Numbered from the stretch's first letter, positions 17,184-26,507 are shown. The stretch: DNA of 64,000 nt from an uncultured Acetatifactor sp. (GCA_910585665.1 CAJUFI010000010.1:19743-83742); one strand, 5' to 3'. Notes: generated from the sequence alone by a model not told the origin. A program made the numbers and translations.

Positions 17184-17323
17184 AAAAGTTACCTCCTATT
17201 TCAAAATCAGTGTTGTAAGCTGTTCTGATATAGAAGGTAACATTTTTTGAGGGTCATAAAACTCTCTCAAAAAAACATTTGTTCGTCCCTCGGAACCTAT
17301 TATCGAAATAACTCCGCCGCCGT

Positions 17324-20300
17324 TCACTCCTCCGGCTCTGCCAAAAGCATCTCCGCCTCCTTCAGGAAATCCTCCGTCTTCTCCATCAATAGCTCCGCGT
17401 CCTTCTCCACCAGCCCTGTCTTCTTATACTTATAGGTAAAAGAAGGCTTGCCATAGGCCGTAAAAGACAGGCTCTGTCCATATTTCCTGAGCAGATCCGG
17501 AACCTTCGCCGGGTCAAGCCCCGCGTCCGGACGGAAGAGGAAGAGAATCTTCTCATTCTTGCCCTTGATGTCCGTCATGTACAGTTTATGGGCCGCCACC
17601 CGGATCAGGGAAATGCGCAGCAGATTGTCCACAGACTTGGGAATCTCCCCGAAACGATCCAACAGTTCGTCCCGCATGTCGTCCCGCTCTTTCAGGTTCT
17701 CGATGCCCGCAATCCGCTTATAGATATCCAGCTTCTGCACTTCGTTGACAATATACATAGGCGGAATGAACGCATCCACGTCCAGGTCGATTACCGTGGC
17801 GAAATCCTGTACCACCTTACCGCCCTTCAAAGTCTGCACGGCCTCGTTCAGCATCTTGCAGTACAGATCGTACCCCACAGCCTCCATATGTCCGTGCTGG
17901 CGCACGCCCAGGAGATTGCCCGCCCCCCGGATTTCCAAATCCCGCATGGCAATCTTGAAGCCGCTTCCAAGGTCGGTGAACTCCCGGATGGCCGACAGGC
18001 GCTTCTCCGCCACTTCTTTCAGCATCTTGTCCCGCTTGTACATCAGGAAAGCATAGGCGGTGCGGTTGGAGCGCCCCACCCGGCCCCTGAGCTGATAGAG
18101 CTGGGACAGGCCGAAATTGTCGGAGTCATGGATGATCATGGTGTTCACGTTGGAGATGTCCAGGCCGGTCTCGATGATGGTGGTGGACACCAGCACGTCT
18201 ATCTCCCGGTTGATGAAGTCCAGCATGATCTTCTCCAGCTCGCTCTCCTTCATCTGGCCGTGGGCATAGGACACCGCAGCCTCGGGCAGCAGCGCCGCCA
18301 ACTGGGCGGTGACGTCGGCGATGGTGTTCACCCGATTGTATACATAGTACACCTGCCCTCCTCTGGCCAGCTCCCTGGAGACGGCCTCCCGCACCAGCTC
18401 CTCGTTGTACTCACAGACGAAGGTCTGGATGGGCTGTCGGTCCCCCGGCGGCTCCTCCAGCACGCTCATGTCCCGTATCCCGATCAGGCTCATGTGGAGG
18501 GTCCTGGGGATGGGGGTGGCGGTCAGGGTCAGCACGTCCACGTCCTCCTTCAGCTTCTTGATCTTCTCCTTGTGGGTCACGCCGAAGCGCTGCTCCTCGT
18601 CTATGATCAGAAGCCCCAAATCCTTGAACTTCACGTCCGCCGACAGAACCCTGTGGGTGCCGATGACAATGTCCACCAGGCCTTTCTGCAGATCCGTCAC
18701 GGTCTTCTTGATTTCACCGGGAGTGCGGAAACGGCTCATCAGATCCACCCGGATGGGAAAATCCTTCATGCGCTGTACGAAAGTGGTGTGGTGCTGCTGG
18801 GCCAGTATGGTGGTGGGGACAAGGTACACCACCTGTTTGCCCTCCTGAACCGCCTTGAAAGCCGCCCGGATGGCAATCTCCGTCTTGCCGTAGCCCACGT
18901 CCCCGCATATCAGGCGATCCATTATCTTTGTACTCTCCATGTCCGCCTTGGTGTCCAGGATGGCCGCCAGCTGGTCTTCGGTCTCCTCAAAGGGGAACAT
19001 CTCCTCGAATTCCCTCTGCCACACCGTGTCTTTTTCAAAGGCATACCCTTGCGCTTGTCTGCGCAAAGCATAAAGCTGCACCAGGTCGCTGGCAACCTCG
19101 TTCACGGCGCTGCGTACTTTACTTTTGGTGCGCTCCCACTCCTTTGACCCAAGCTTGTTCAGCTTCGGCTTTTTGGCATCGGCGGAAGCGTACTTCTGTA
19201 TCACGTCCAGGCCCGTGGCCAGCACATAGAGATTCCCGCCGTCCCGGTACTCTATCTTGATGTAGTCCTTGACCACGCCCTCCATCTCTACTTTCTCAAT
19301 TCCCTGATAGATGCCCAGCCCGTGGCTCTCATGCACCACATAGTCCCCTACTTTCAGTTCATTGAAATCCTTGATTTTCTGACCCTCGTAGCGCTTGCCT
19401 GTCCGTTTCTTCTTTTTCTCCGCGCCGAAGATGTCCGTCTCCGACAGCACCACGAATTTCAGCAGAGGATACTCGAATCCTTTGTCTACATGCCCGTAAT
19501 AGGTGACCACCTCCCCGGCCTGTACCTGACGCAGGGGATCCTCCGTGTACACCGCCGTGATTTCCTGATCCCGCAAATCCTCCGCCAGACGCTTCGCCCG
19601 GGTTCTGGAACCGGACAGCAGCAGCACCCGGCAGCCGTTCTTCCGGAACATTTTCAGATCCCGCACCAGGGCCTCGAAGCTGTTGTTGTACGGCGCCACG
19701 TTCCTGGCCGCCACGTCCATTTTTCTGTCGGGTCTGAAATACCCCTTGGCTTCCATGGTGGAGACCGTGACCACGCTGCCTTTCAGGAGATTGGCCGCCA
19801 CCTGTTCCCCGCTGTAGAGCACGTTCATCTGGCCAGGCAGAATATAGCCTTTCTCCGCCCGCTGCTTCATGCTCTCGGAAAATTCCAGTTCGATGGCACC
19901 GGCCTGTTCTTTGATGCGGGCCGGTTCCTCCAGGAAGAACACAGGCCTTTGCCCCCCTCCTGCAGCAGAGCCGCCCCTGCCCCTGGCAATCCGCACCAGG
20001 ATCTCCGGCAAGGTCATGGTGTCCTCATAGAAATACCGGATATACCCCTCCAGGTTCACCTTAGCTTTAAATTCCAGGAGCTGTTCCTTTAATTCCTTGA
20101 CCTGGACGGCGATGCGGTGGGCTTCCTCGGTCTGAAAATTGTCCCGAAAGATTTTCTGCTGCTTCGCTGCCTCTGTCTCCAGCTTCTGCAGCCCGACCCG
20201 GATGCGCCCCTCCTCCAGCACGAACTCCGCTGCCGGGAAGACGGAGACGCCCTCCAGGTTCTCAATCGAGCGCTGGCTTAAGATATCGAAGCTGCGGATG

Positions 20301-20896
20301 GACTCCACCTCATCCCCCCACAGCTCGATGCGGTAAGGATTCTCCTCGGTCAGGTCGAAGATGTCGATGATGCCGCCCCGGACGGAAAACTGCCCCGGAC
20401 TCTCCACCTGATAGCTTTTCTCGTACCCCATGTCCACCAGCCGTCTGCACAGAACGTCCTCCTGAAGGGAAGTCCCCTTGTATATATCGATTATATCTCC
20501 GTCTTCATTCCACATGACCTGGGGGGTCATCAGGGCCGCGTAAGTGGTGACGATGGTCACAGGCTTCTTCTCCATGAGCCTTCGCAGCACCCTCACCCGC
20601 TCCTTCACCAGCTGATTGCCGTGGATGTCCGCCTGGAAGAAAATCAGGTCTTTCGCCGGATACAACATGACATTCCTGTCATAAAATTTGTATTCTTCAA
20701 AAATCTCCCTGGCCTTCAGGTCACTGTAAGTGACGATGGTCTTGATGCGGAAACCGTCGCCCAGCCCGTATATCATATGCAGCTTCTGGGAGTCCACGCA
20801 TCCCGTCAGAGCGGTGACGCCATCGCCCTTCCGGATGGCTTCCCTGATATTGCCGTATTCCGCCAGCTCCTGTAGCGGCGCAAGTAATGCCTGCAT
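17324..20896 (-). CDS. mfd: Transcription-repair coupling factor Mfd
   Basis: Mfd removes RNA polymerase stalled at lesions and recruits UvrA. The 1190-residue length is slightly above the usual 1150. The N-terminal UvrB-like module begins near residue 20. The RNA-polymerase-interaction domain lies near residue 515 (VGDYVVHESHGLGIYQG). The translocase has Walker A GDVGYGKTE near residue 660, LIIDEEQRFGV near 762, a TATPIPRTLHMS motif and the RGRVGRSNR helicase motif VI. The TRCF C-terminal domain closes the protein. AGGAGG lies five bases before the ATG. It follows pth on the same strand, the usual clostridial order pth-mfd, but 227 bp of repeat-rich DNA separates them here. Confidence 0.98.
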   Translation of the reverse strand: MQALLAPLQELAEYGNIREAIRKGDGVTALTGCVDSQKLHMIYGLGDGFRIKTIVTYSDLKAREIFEEYKFYDRNVMLYPAKDLIFFQADIHGNQLVKERVRVLRRLMEKKPVTIVTTYAALMTPQVMWNEDGDIIDIYKGTSLQEDVLCRRLVDMGYEKSYQVESPGQFSVRGGIIDIFDLTEENPYRIELWGDEVESIRSFDILSQRSIENLEGVSVFPAAEFVLEEGRIRVGLQKLETEAAKQQKIFRDNFQTEEAHRIAVQVKELKEQLLEFKAKVNLEGYIRYFYEDTMTLPEILVRIARGRGGSAAGGGQRPVFFLEEPARIKEQAGAIELEFSESMKQRAEKGYILPGQMNVLYSGEQVAANLLKGSVVTVSTMEAKGYFRPDRKMDVAARNVAPYNNSFEALVRDLKMFRKNGCRVLLLSGSRTRAKRLAEDLRDQEITAVYTEDPLRQVQAGEVVTYYGHVDKGFEYPLLKFVVLSETDIFGAEKKKKRTGKRYEGQKIKDFNELKVGDYVVHESHGLGIYQGIEKVEMEGVVKDYIKIEYRDGGNLYVLATGLDVIQKYASADAKKPKLNKLGSKEWERTKSKVRSAVNEVASDLVQLYALRRQAQGYAFEKDTVWQREFEEMFPFEETEDQLAAILDTKADMESTKIMDRLICGDVGYGKTEIAIRAAFKAVQEGKQVVYLVPTTILAQQHHTTFVQRMKDFPIRVDLMSRFRTPGEIKKTVTDLQKGLVDIVIGTHRVLSADVKFKDLGLLIIDEEQRFGVTHKEKIKKLKEDVDVLTLTATPIPRTLHMSLIGIRDMSVLEEPPGDRQPIQTFVCEYNEELVREAVSRELARGGQVYYVYNRVNTIADVTAQLAALLPEAAVSYAHGQMKESELEKIMLDFINREIDVLVSTTIIETGLDISNVNTMIIHDSDNFGLSQLYQLRGRVGRSNRTAYAFLMYKRDKMLKEVAEKRLSAIREFTDLGSGFKIAMRDLEIRGAGNLLGVRQHGHMEAVGYDLYCKMLNEAVQTLKGGKVVQDFATVIDLDVDAFIPPMYIVNEVQKLDIYKRIAGIENLKERDDMRDELLDRFGEIPKSVDNLLRISLIRVAAHKLYMTDIKGKNEKILFLFRPDAGLDPAKVPDLLRKYGQSLSFTAYGKPSFTYKYKKTGLVEKDAELLMEKTEDFLKEAEMLLAEPEE

Positions 20897-20960
20897 CCTG
20901 TCCTCCTAAAATTTGTAATACCCCATCGGAATCTTCAGACCGCTTATCACGCTGCTATCC

Positions 20961-21116
20961 GAAACTCCTATGGGCCGCTTCCCCGCTTTTCCGGATACCG
21001 TTCAGTCCTAATGTCTGATTCTGCTTCCTGAAATTCCGGGCCGCTTCCCGCTTTTCCAGGTGCCGTCCAGCCCCGATGTCTGATTCTGCTTTCCAAAATT
21101 CCGATAGCCTATTATA
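20961..21116 (-). repeat. Intergenic repeat family, two tandem units between pth and mfd
   Basis: Two units of roughly 70-85 bp share CGCTTTTCC, ATGTCTGATTCTGCTT and an AAATTCCG segment. The last unit ends CCTATTAT just after the pth stop. A third unit lies at 51783-51872, also right behind a minus-strand stop codon. No mobile-element ends are seen. Confidence 0.7.
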
Positions 21117-21123
21117 CTGACAA

Positions 21124-21738
21124 TCACATAACCCCTCCGTCCTTTGCCGGCTCCGGCTCCCTGGCAGGCTTTTTCACGGCATTGAACTGGTTCATGGCAG
21201 CGTCCGGCCCCTCCGAAATAATCATGCGGATGGCTTCCGCCGCCCGGTCTGCCGCTTCCTCCACATCCTCCCTGTCCTTCGGGGAGAACCTGCCCAGCAC
21301 ATAGTCCACCAGATCCCACCCCCTGGGTTTCTCGCCCACGCCCATCTTCACCCGGATGAAGCTGTCGTGGCCCAGATTGGCGATAATATTCTTCAGGCCG
21401 TTGTGGCCGCCCGCGCTCCCCTTCTTACGGATGCGTATCTGACCTGGCTCCAGGCTGATGTCGTCGGAAATGACTATCAGCTCCGCGGTCTCGTCCACCT
21501 TATAGTAGTCAATCAGCTGCCGGACGCTCTCCCCGCTTAAGTTCATATAAGTCTGGGGCTTGGCCAGCACGCACTTCTGCCCCGCCACGATGCCCTTCCC
21601 GATGACGGCTTTATGCTTTTTCTCCAAAACGGAGATGTTCTCCTTCGCCGCCAGTTTATCCAGCACCAGGAAGCCTGCATTGTGCCGGGTGCCCTCGTAT
21701 TCTCTTCCGGGATTTCCCAGTCCGACTATGATTACCAT
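21124..21738 (-). CDS. pth: Peptidyl-tRNA hydrolase
   Basis: Pth releases tRNA from prematurely dropped peptidyl-tRNA. All family signatures are present: VGLGNPGREYEGTRHNAGF (Asn10 and catalytic His20), PQTYMNLSG near residue 63, ISDDISLEPGQIRIRKKGS with the catalytic Asp, and GGHNGLKNI. The length of 204 is slightly longer than the usual 185-195 because of a charged C-terminal tail. GGAGAGGAA precedes the ATG. Confidence 0.97.
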   Translation of the reverse strand: MVIIVGLGNPGREYEGTRHNAGFLVLDKLAAKENISVLEKKHKAVIGKGIVAGQKCVLAKPQTYMNLSGESVRQLIDYYKVDETAELIVISDDISLEPGQIRIRKKGSAGGHNGLKNIIANLGHDSFIRVKMGVGEKPRGWDLVDYVLGRFSPKDREDVEEAADRAAEAIRMIISEGPDAAMNQFNAVKKPAREPEPAKDGGVM

Positions 21739-21844
21739 TTCCTCTCCAATCTGCCCGCTCAGGACTCATCCCGACCAGGCTCTGCTCCTTGCAGTCTGTT
21801 CTTCTCTTATCTCATCCATACCGCCCGGCTGTTTTTCTGACTTT

Positions 21845-22003
21845 TCACCGAAGCGAATCTATATATTCTTTCAGTCTTTCCCTCTGGGATTCGATACATT
21901 TCCCCGAATCAAAGAAGTCCACAAGCCCCTTTGGGCTTATCCACCTGTATCCTATGGTCTCGCCCTTCTGCAGCACGTTCCTGCTTTTTACCAGTCTTAT
22001 AAG
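21845..22003 (-). pseudogene. Fragment resembling the end of a NUDIX hydrolase
   Basis: A 52-codon open stretch has no start codon. It reads NVLQKGETIGYRWISPKGLV and then ESQRERLKEYIDSLR before TGA. The pattern GET-x-x-x-x-W-x-(S/T) followed by Q-R-E-R-L fits NUDIX C termini. The NUDIX box itself is absent. Confidence 0.45.
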
Positions 22004-22092
22004 CTATGATAATAGAATCCTGTTTTTAGATTCTATTATACATATCGTTGCGATCACTTGTAAAGCAAAATGGAAGATTTCCTGAAAAATAA

Positions 22093-22129
22093 ATATGGTC
22101 AGGCCCATTCTTCCGGAGCCTGACCATAT
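22093..22129 (-). terminator. Intrinsic terminator
   Basis: A perfect 12-bp stem (22093-22104 with 22118-22129) with a 13-nt loop, followed on the minus strand by a T-rich run. It lies about 80 bp past the DUF4143 remnant and probably served that gene. Confidence 0.7.
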
Positions 22130-22209
22130 CCGTCAATACCTTAAAATTTCACTAAAATATCACCCCAAATCCCCGGCATCTCTCCCTCGCACAAAAACGC
22201 TCTCCTGAA

Positions 22210-22470
22210 TCAAAGCAATGGCGTCATATATAGCGGCAGATAAACAATCCCCGCCTCTTCTTTCAAATCCCCTGTATGCAGCAGATAAGGAATGTAAAGC
22301 TGCTCCTTATATTTTTTTCTGAAACTTCCTCAGTGATGTCAGGGTATCGTTTTTACCGGACTTCACCTCAATCAGAGAAATGTCATGCCTGCTGCTGATC
22401 TTACTTTTTGCAATCAGAAAATCTATTTCCATCCGCAGGTTTGCGTCATCGCGGGAAGAATTAGAATAAA
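22210..22470 (-). pseudogene. Frameshifted C-terminal remnant of a DUF4143-type AAA ATPase
   Basis: The minus strand reads RMEIDFLIAKSK, then ISLIEVKSGKND, then SLRKFQKK, and after a +1 shift at a run of seven A it continues KYKEQLYIPYLLHTGDLKEE and IVYLPLYMTPLL before TGA. This is the PD-(D/E)XK-like end of the ATPase/DUF4143 family; the intact gene at 24728 is a member. The N-terminal ATPase part is missing. Confidence 0.7.
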
Positions 22471-23044
22471 AATACTTTTCTCACGTTTTCAAGATTTATT
22501 GCACTATGTTCTTGTTCCTGACTTGATTTTCTCAAAATTATCCACAAAATCCTCTTGCCAACCCGCTTCTGATATGCTAGAATGGTACCAATCAACAGAA
22601 AGGTACCATTCGGTAGAAGGTGAAGGAATGAGTCGTCGATAACATGATTTGGAACAGCAGACATTTTGGAGAAAAGCCTGTCGCACAGGTTTGTTTGCGT
22701 ACGCCGAATCAGTCTATCGCCTCGTTTTCGAAGCCTTTTTTCTATGCCGTGATTTTCTCGGGTTTTCGCCGCAGTGCCGGAACTGAACTCCCCCAGATTC
22801 TGCCCGGAACCGACTAAGATTTTCGTCAAAATCTGGTTGGAATCCAGCCGGAATTTCGCCTGGCTCTCCGAAGAGCGTTCCCCGGCGGCTGCACCGCACC
22901 CATTTACGGCACCTCCCCCCTGAAACCACAGGACACAGGCTTCCCCTGAGCGCAGACTGAATGCCGGCCCCGCAGGCAAAAGTCCAGGCTTTGATTAGAA
23001 GTCCGCATAAAGCGCTGCAGCGGACGAAAGATAGGAGGCCTAAT
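22471..23044 (+). promoter_or_regulatory. Long upstream region and leader of the ABC-F gene
   Basis: No gene is recognised here. It holds a direct repeat around GGTACCA (about 22583-22615), a perfect 7-bp stem AGATTTT/AAAATCT (22817-22834), and a stem GTCCGC/GCGGAC (about 23004-23025) directly in front of the AGGAGG site. ABC-F resistance genes are often controlled by leader attenuation, so the hairpins deserve attention. No promoter was placed. Confidence 0.3.
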
Positions 23045-24595
23045 ATGTTACAGATAAAGAACTTGACTTTGACCCATAAAAAAGATTTCCGCATCATCCT
23101 GCAGGATTTTACCTGCGCGCTGAATGACGGAGACAAGGCTGTCATCATCGGTGAGGAGGGCAACGGCAAGTCCACTCTCCTGAAGTGGCTCTACCATCCG
23201 GAACTGATCGAACCCTACGCCGAAGCCAAGGGGGAACGAATCACGGCCCGGGAGCGAATGGCTTATCTGCCCCAGGAGCTGCCCGAGGAGGACCGGGAGA
23301 AGGCCCTCTATGAATTTTTTGCGGAAGACCCGGCGTTCTATGAGCAGCCGCCCCGGAGCCTGAGCGCCCTGGCGGGCAAGTTCCACGTCCCCCAGGACTT
23401 CTTCTACGGCGACCAGCCCATGGGCACCCTCTCCGGCGGCGAGAAGGTCAAGGCCCAGATGATGCGGCTGCTGATGGCCCAGCCCACGGCGCTTCTGCTG
23501 GACGAGCCCTCCAATGACCTGGACATCGAGACCCTGGAATGGCTGGAGGAGCTGATTCTGGACTGGCCGGGCATCGTGCTCTTCATCTCCCACGACGAGA
23601 CCCTGATTGAGCGCACGGCCAACATGGTCATCCACATCGAGCAGATCAGGCGGAAAACCGTCTGCCGACACACCATAGCCCATGTGCCCTACCTCCAGTA
23701 CCGCCGGGAACGGGAGGACAGTTTCGAAAAGCAGGCCAGGCAGGCTGCAAACGACCGCAGGGAGAAGGAGATCCGGGACGAGAAGCTCCATCGAATCGAA
23801 CAGAGCGTGGCCTACCATCTGGGCGCGGTATCGAGACAGGCGCCCTCTGTAGGCAGGCTCCTGAAGAAGAAAATGAAAGCCGTCAAGAGCCTGGAGCGCC
23901 GCTACGAACGGGAAGACGCCCAGATGACCCAGATGCCGGAGGAGGAGACCGCCATCTTCTTCAAGCTGGGGGAGAAAGCCCAGACGATTCCCGCCGGAAA
24001 GACGGTCATCGAATTTTCCGCAGACCGCCTGTGCACGCCGGATCACCTCCGCGTCCTGGCGGAAAATGTCTTCCTGCGCATCAAAGGGCCGGAAAAAGTC
24101 GGCATCATCGGGGAGAACGGCGCGGGCAAGACCACGCTGCTGCGGCTGATGGCGGAGGAGCTTTTGAAGCGCCCGGATATCCGGGCCGCGTATATGCCCC
24201 AGAATTACGAGGATCTGCTGCATCTGGAGATGACGCCGGTAGAATATCTGGCCATATCCGGGGACAAGGAGGAGACCACACGCATCCGGACTTTCCTGGG
24301 CTCCCTGAAATATACAGCCGATGAGATGGACCACTCCATCGCCGAGCTGTCCGGCGGCCAGAAAGCGAAGGTACTGCTGCTGAAGATGAGCCTGTCCGGG
24401 GCCAATGTATTGATCCTGGACGAGCCCACCCGGAACTTCTCTGCCCTGTCCGCCCCGGTAATTCGGCGGATGCTGGCCGAATTCCCGGGAGCCATCTTAA
24501 GCATCTCCCACGACAGGAAGTACCTGGGAGAGGTCTGCGGCAGGATATACCGGTTTACGAAGGACGGGCTGTCCGATGTCACGGACTTTTCCTGA
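23045..24595 (+). CDS. ABC-F family ATP-binding protein
   Basis: This soluble protein of 516 residues has two ATPase domains and no membrane segment, the ABC-F plan (ribosome-acting proteins including antibiotic target protection). The first domain has Walker A GEEGNGKST, signature LSGGEKVKAQ and Walker B LLLDEPSNDLD. The linker (residues 215-290) is rich in Arg, Lys and Glu. The second domain has Walker A GENGAGKTT, ELSGGQKAKV and LILDEPTRNFSALS. The usual NHLD is replaced by RNFS, a variant found in one clostridial ABC-F group. The ATG at 23045 with an AGGAGG site is used; an in-frame ATG at 22961 has none. A resistance role is possible but not shown. Confidence 0.9.
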   Translation: MLQIKNLTLTHKKDFRIILQDFTCALNDGDKAVIIGEEGNGKSTLLKWLYHPELIEPYAEAKGERITARERMAYLPQELPEEDREKALYEFFAEDPAFYEQPPRSLSALAGKFHVPQDFFYGDQPMGTLSGGEKVKAQMMRLLMAQPTALLLDEPSNDLDIETLEWLEELILDWPGIVLFISHDETLIERTANMVIHIEQIRRKTVCRHTIAHVPYLQYRREREDSFEKQARQAANDRREKEIRDEKLHRIEQSVAYHLGAVSRQAPSVGRLLKKKMKAVKSLERRYEREDAQMTQMPEEETAIFFKLGEKAQTIPAGKTVIEFSADRLCTPDHLRVLAENVFLRIKGPEKVGIIGENGAGKTTLLRLMAEELLKRPDIRAAYMPQNYEDLLHLEMTPVEYLAISGDKEETTRIRTFLGSLKYTADEMDHSIAELSGGQKAKVLLLKMSLSGANVLILDEPTRNFSALSAPVIRRMLAEFPGAILSISHDRKYLGEVCGRIYRFTKDGLSDVTDFS

Positions 24596-24660
24596 GCATC
24601 CTACGGCAGCCCACATTCATTTTTTCGTTGTAAAAAGTGTATCGTTTTCACATTTTTTCA

Positions 24661-24689
24661 TTGTAATTTTCGGAAGAGCATGATACAAT
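24661..24689 (+). promoter_or_regulatory. Sigma-A-like promoter of the DUF4143 ATPase gene
   Basis: TTGTAA (24661-24666) and TACAAT (24684-24689) are 17 nt apart. A preceding copy of the TTTTTTC-x-TTGTAA stretch lies about 33 bp upstream. Confidence 0.6.
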
Positions 24690-24727
24690 GGCCTTATTTA
24701 TAGCAGAAAGCGGCAGGAGGTGGCATC

Positions 24728-26023
24728 ATGTACCGAACGGCAATCGAGAAGCTGCATAAATGGAAAGCCGGCAGACACCGCAAACCACTGATCATCGAGG
24801 GCGCAAGACAGGTCGGGAAGACCTGGCTGATGAAAGAATTCGGCAAAAACGCCTATGCCGATACCATATATATCAATTTCGACTCGAATTCCAGAATGGC
24901 GGATTTATTTGCTTCCGACCTGGACACAGGCCGCCTGATTATGGGAATCGAACTGTATGCAGGCAGAAAAGTCGATCCTGACAATACCCTTCTGATTTTT
25001 GATGAGGTACAGGAAGTGCCGAGAGCGCTTTCCTCCCTGAAATATTTTTATGAAGATGCCCCCTGGTATCATATTGTGTGCGCCGGTTCTCTCCTGGGCA
25101 TCGCACTGCACGAAGGGACTTCTTTCCCGGTAGGCAAAGTGGATTTTCTAAGCCTTTACCCCCTGTCTTTCAGAGAATTCCTGATGGCCACAGCCGGTGA
25201 ACGCTTTGCCAGGCTCCTGGAAAGCCGGGACTATCCGATAATCACGTCTTTTAAACAGACCTATGTTGATGCGCTCAGGCAATATTATTTTGTGGGGGGC
25301 ATGCCGGAGGCGGTGCAGAGCTTTGCCGAAGAAAAGGATTTCAACCAGATACGGGAAATCCAAAAGCGTATCCTGGCGGCCTATGAACAGGATTTTTCCA
25401 AACACGCCCCCATTGAAATCGTGCCAAAAATCCGCATGATATGGAACAGTATCCCCTCCCAGCTGGCAAAGGAGAACAAAAAATTCATCTACGGGCTTGT
25501 GCGCGAGGGCGGGCGGGCAAAGGAATACGAATCAGCCATCATGTGGCTGTGCGACTGCGGGCTGGTATACAAGGTCAGCCGGGTGAGCGGGGCTGGAATT
25601 CCGCTGAAAGCCTATGAGGATCTGAAAGCCTTTAAGCTGTTCCTCGCTGACGTAGGGCTGCTGGGATGCATGACCGGGCTCCGTCAGCGTACCCTCCTCG
25701 ACGGTAATAATCTGTTTACCGAATTCAAGGGGGCATTGACCGAGCAATATGTATGCCAACAGCTAAAGGCCATCGAAAATCTGGGGGTTTATTACTATAC
25801 CAATGACCGGGGCTCCTGTGAGGTGGATTTTGTCTTAGATACCGGCGAACAGATTGTGCCCGTGGAGGTCAGGGCGGAGACCAACCTGAAAGCAAAGAGC
25901 CTGAAGACTTACCGGGAGAAATACAGCCCCACCCTTGCCGTCCGCACCTCCATGGCGGATTACAAAAAGGAAGACGGGCTCCTCAACCTTCCTCTATATG
26001 CAGTGGGGGAAATCTGTCAGTGA
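24728..26023 (+). CDS. AAA ATPase with DUF4143 domain
   Basis: This 431-residue member of the widespread AAA_14/DUF4143 family has Walker A GARQVGKTW near residue 28, Walker B LLIFDEVQEVP near residue 92 and the sensor segment CAGSLLGIA. The C-terminal DUF4143 part carries GALTEQYVCQQL and a PD-(D/E)XK-like core (EVDFVLD and then PVEVRAE). The cellular role of the family is unknown. A strong GCAGGAGG site precedes the ATG. The gene is monocistronic and followed by a tandem repeat and terminator. A broken relative lies 2.3 kb upstream, suggesting that this family comes and goes in the region. Confidence 0.88.
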   Translation: MYRTAIEKLHKWKAGRHRKPLIIEGARQVGKTWLMKEFGKNAYADTIYINFDSNSRMADLFASDLDTGRLIMGIELYAGRKVDPDNTLLIFDEVQEVPRALSSLKYFYEDAPWYHIVCAGSLLGIALHEGTSFPVGKVDFLSLYPLSFREFLMATAGERFARLLESRDYPIITSFKQTYVDALRQYYFVGGMPEAVQSFAEEKDFNQIREIQKRILAAYEQDFSKHAPIEIVPKIRMIWNSIPSQLAKENKKFIYGLVREGGRAKEYESAIMWLCDCGLVYKVSRVSGAGIPLKAYEDLKAFKLFLADVGLLGCMTGLRQRTLLDGNNLFTEFKGALTEQYVCQQLKAIENLGVYYYTNDRGSCEVDFVLDTGEQIVPVEVRAETNLKAKSLKTYREKYSPTLAVRTSMADYKKEDGLLNLPLYAVGEICQ

Positions 26024-26090
26024 ACCGCTTCCGGCGGGGTGCCCGGAAAACCTCATTGAAAATGCCACGGCCTGCGCCACCGGCAAAAAA

Positions 26091-26171
26091 ATTCCACGGC
26101 TTAAGCCATCGGCAAAAATTCCACGGCTTAAGCCATCGGCAAAAATTCCACGGCTTAAGCCATCGGCAAAA
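26091..26171. repeat. Three perfect 27-bp tandem repeats
   Basis: Units at 26091, 26118 and 26145 are identical, each containing the palindrome GGCTTAAGCC. A degenerate unit precedes them (about 26057-26090) and the terminator hairpin follows directly. There are no spacers, so it is not CRISPR. Confidence 0.95.
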
Positions 26172-26197
26172 ATGCCATGGCTAAAGCCATGGCATTT
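26170..26197 (-). terminator. Intrinsic terminator of spoVG, possibly bidirectional
   Basis: A perfect 13-bp stem (26170-26182 with 26185-26197) and a T5 run on the minus strand. It separates the convergent ATPase gene and spoVG. Confidence 0.85.
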
Positions 26198-26234
26198 GGG
26201 GATTTAATTGTCTTTTATCCTATGCTGTCACATC

Positions 26235-26507
26235 CTATTCCCCGTCCGGCTCCAACAAAGCTCTCCTGTAGTTCTCCAGGATGATCTCCTGAATGGCTTC
26301 TCTGGCAGAAGCATTGATGGGATGGGCGATATCCTTGTACTCCCCATCTGCCGTCCTCTTACTGGGCATTGCGATGAACAGACCTTTGTCTCCTTCAATC
26401 ACCTTGATGTCATGCACCACGAATTCCTCGTCCAAGGTAATGGATACAATCGCCTTCATCCTGCCTTCTTTCGCAATCTTGCGTACGCGAACATCTGTAA
26501 CCTGCAT
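26235..26507 (-). CDS. spoVG: Septation and sporulation protein SpoVG
   Basis: SpoVG is a small RNA/DNA-binding regulator. The 90-residue sequence is nearly the family consensus: [20 protein letters not shown], then [34 protein letters not shown] and [12 protein letters not shown]. An AAGGGGG site precedes the ATG. It has its own terminator. Its usual position upstream of glmU is not kept here; glgD and glgC lie upstream on the same strand, with 39 bp between glgD and spoVG. Confidence 0.98.
   Translation of the reverse strand: MQVTDVRVRKIAKEGRMKAIVSITLDEEFVVHDIKVIEGDKGLFIAMPSKRTADGEYKDIAHPINASAREAIQEIILENYRRALLEPDGE

Noticed and set aside
17243..17274. TTTTTTGAG/CTCAAAAAA inverted repeat as terminator of mfd
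   Set aside because: On both strands the T run comes before and the A run after the stem, the wrong order for an intrinsic terminator.
17588..19147. Long plus-strand open frame (519 codons) opposite mfd
   Set aside because: Antisense shadow of a GC-rich gene; His- and Gln-rich, no motif, no ribosome site, and mfd is certain.
23048..24334. 428-codon minus-strand frame opposite the ABC-F gene
   Set aside because: Shadow of the real gene; composition reflects the complementary codons, no domain.
26091..26171. CRISPR array
   Set aside because: The repeats are head to tail without spacers and no cas gene is near.
25935..26207. 90-codon frame encoding IPRLKPSAK repeats
   Set aside because: It overlaps the end of the DUF4143 gene in another frame and its repeats are simply the 27-bp DNA repeats; no ribosome site.
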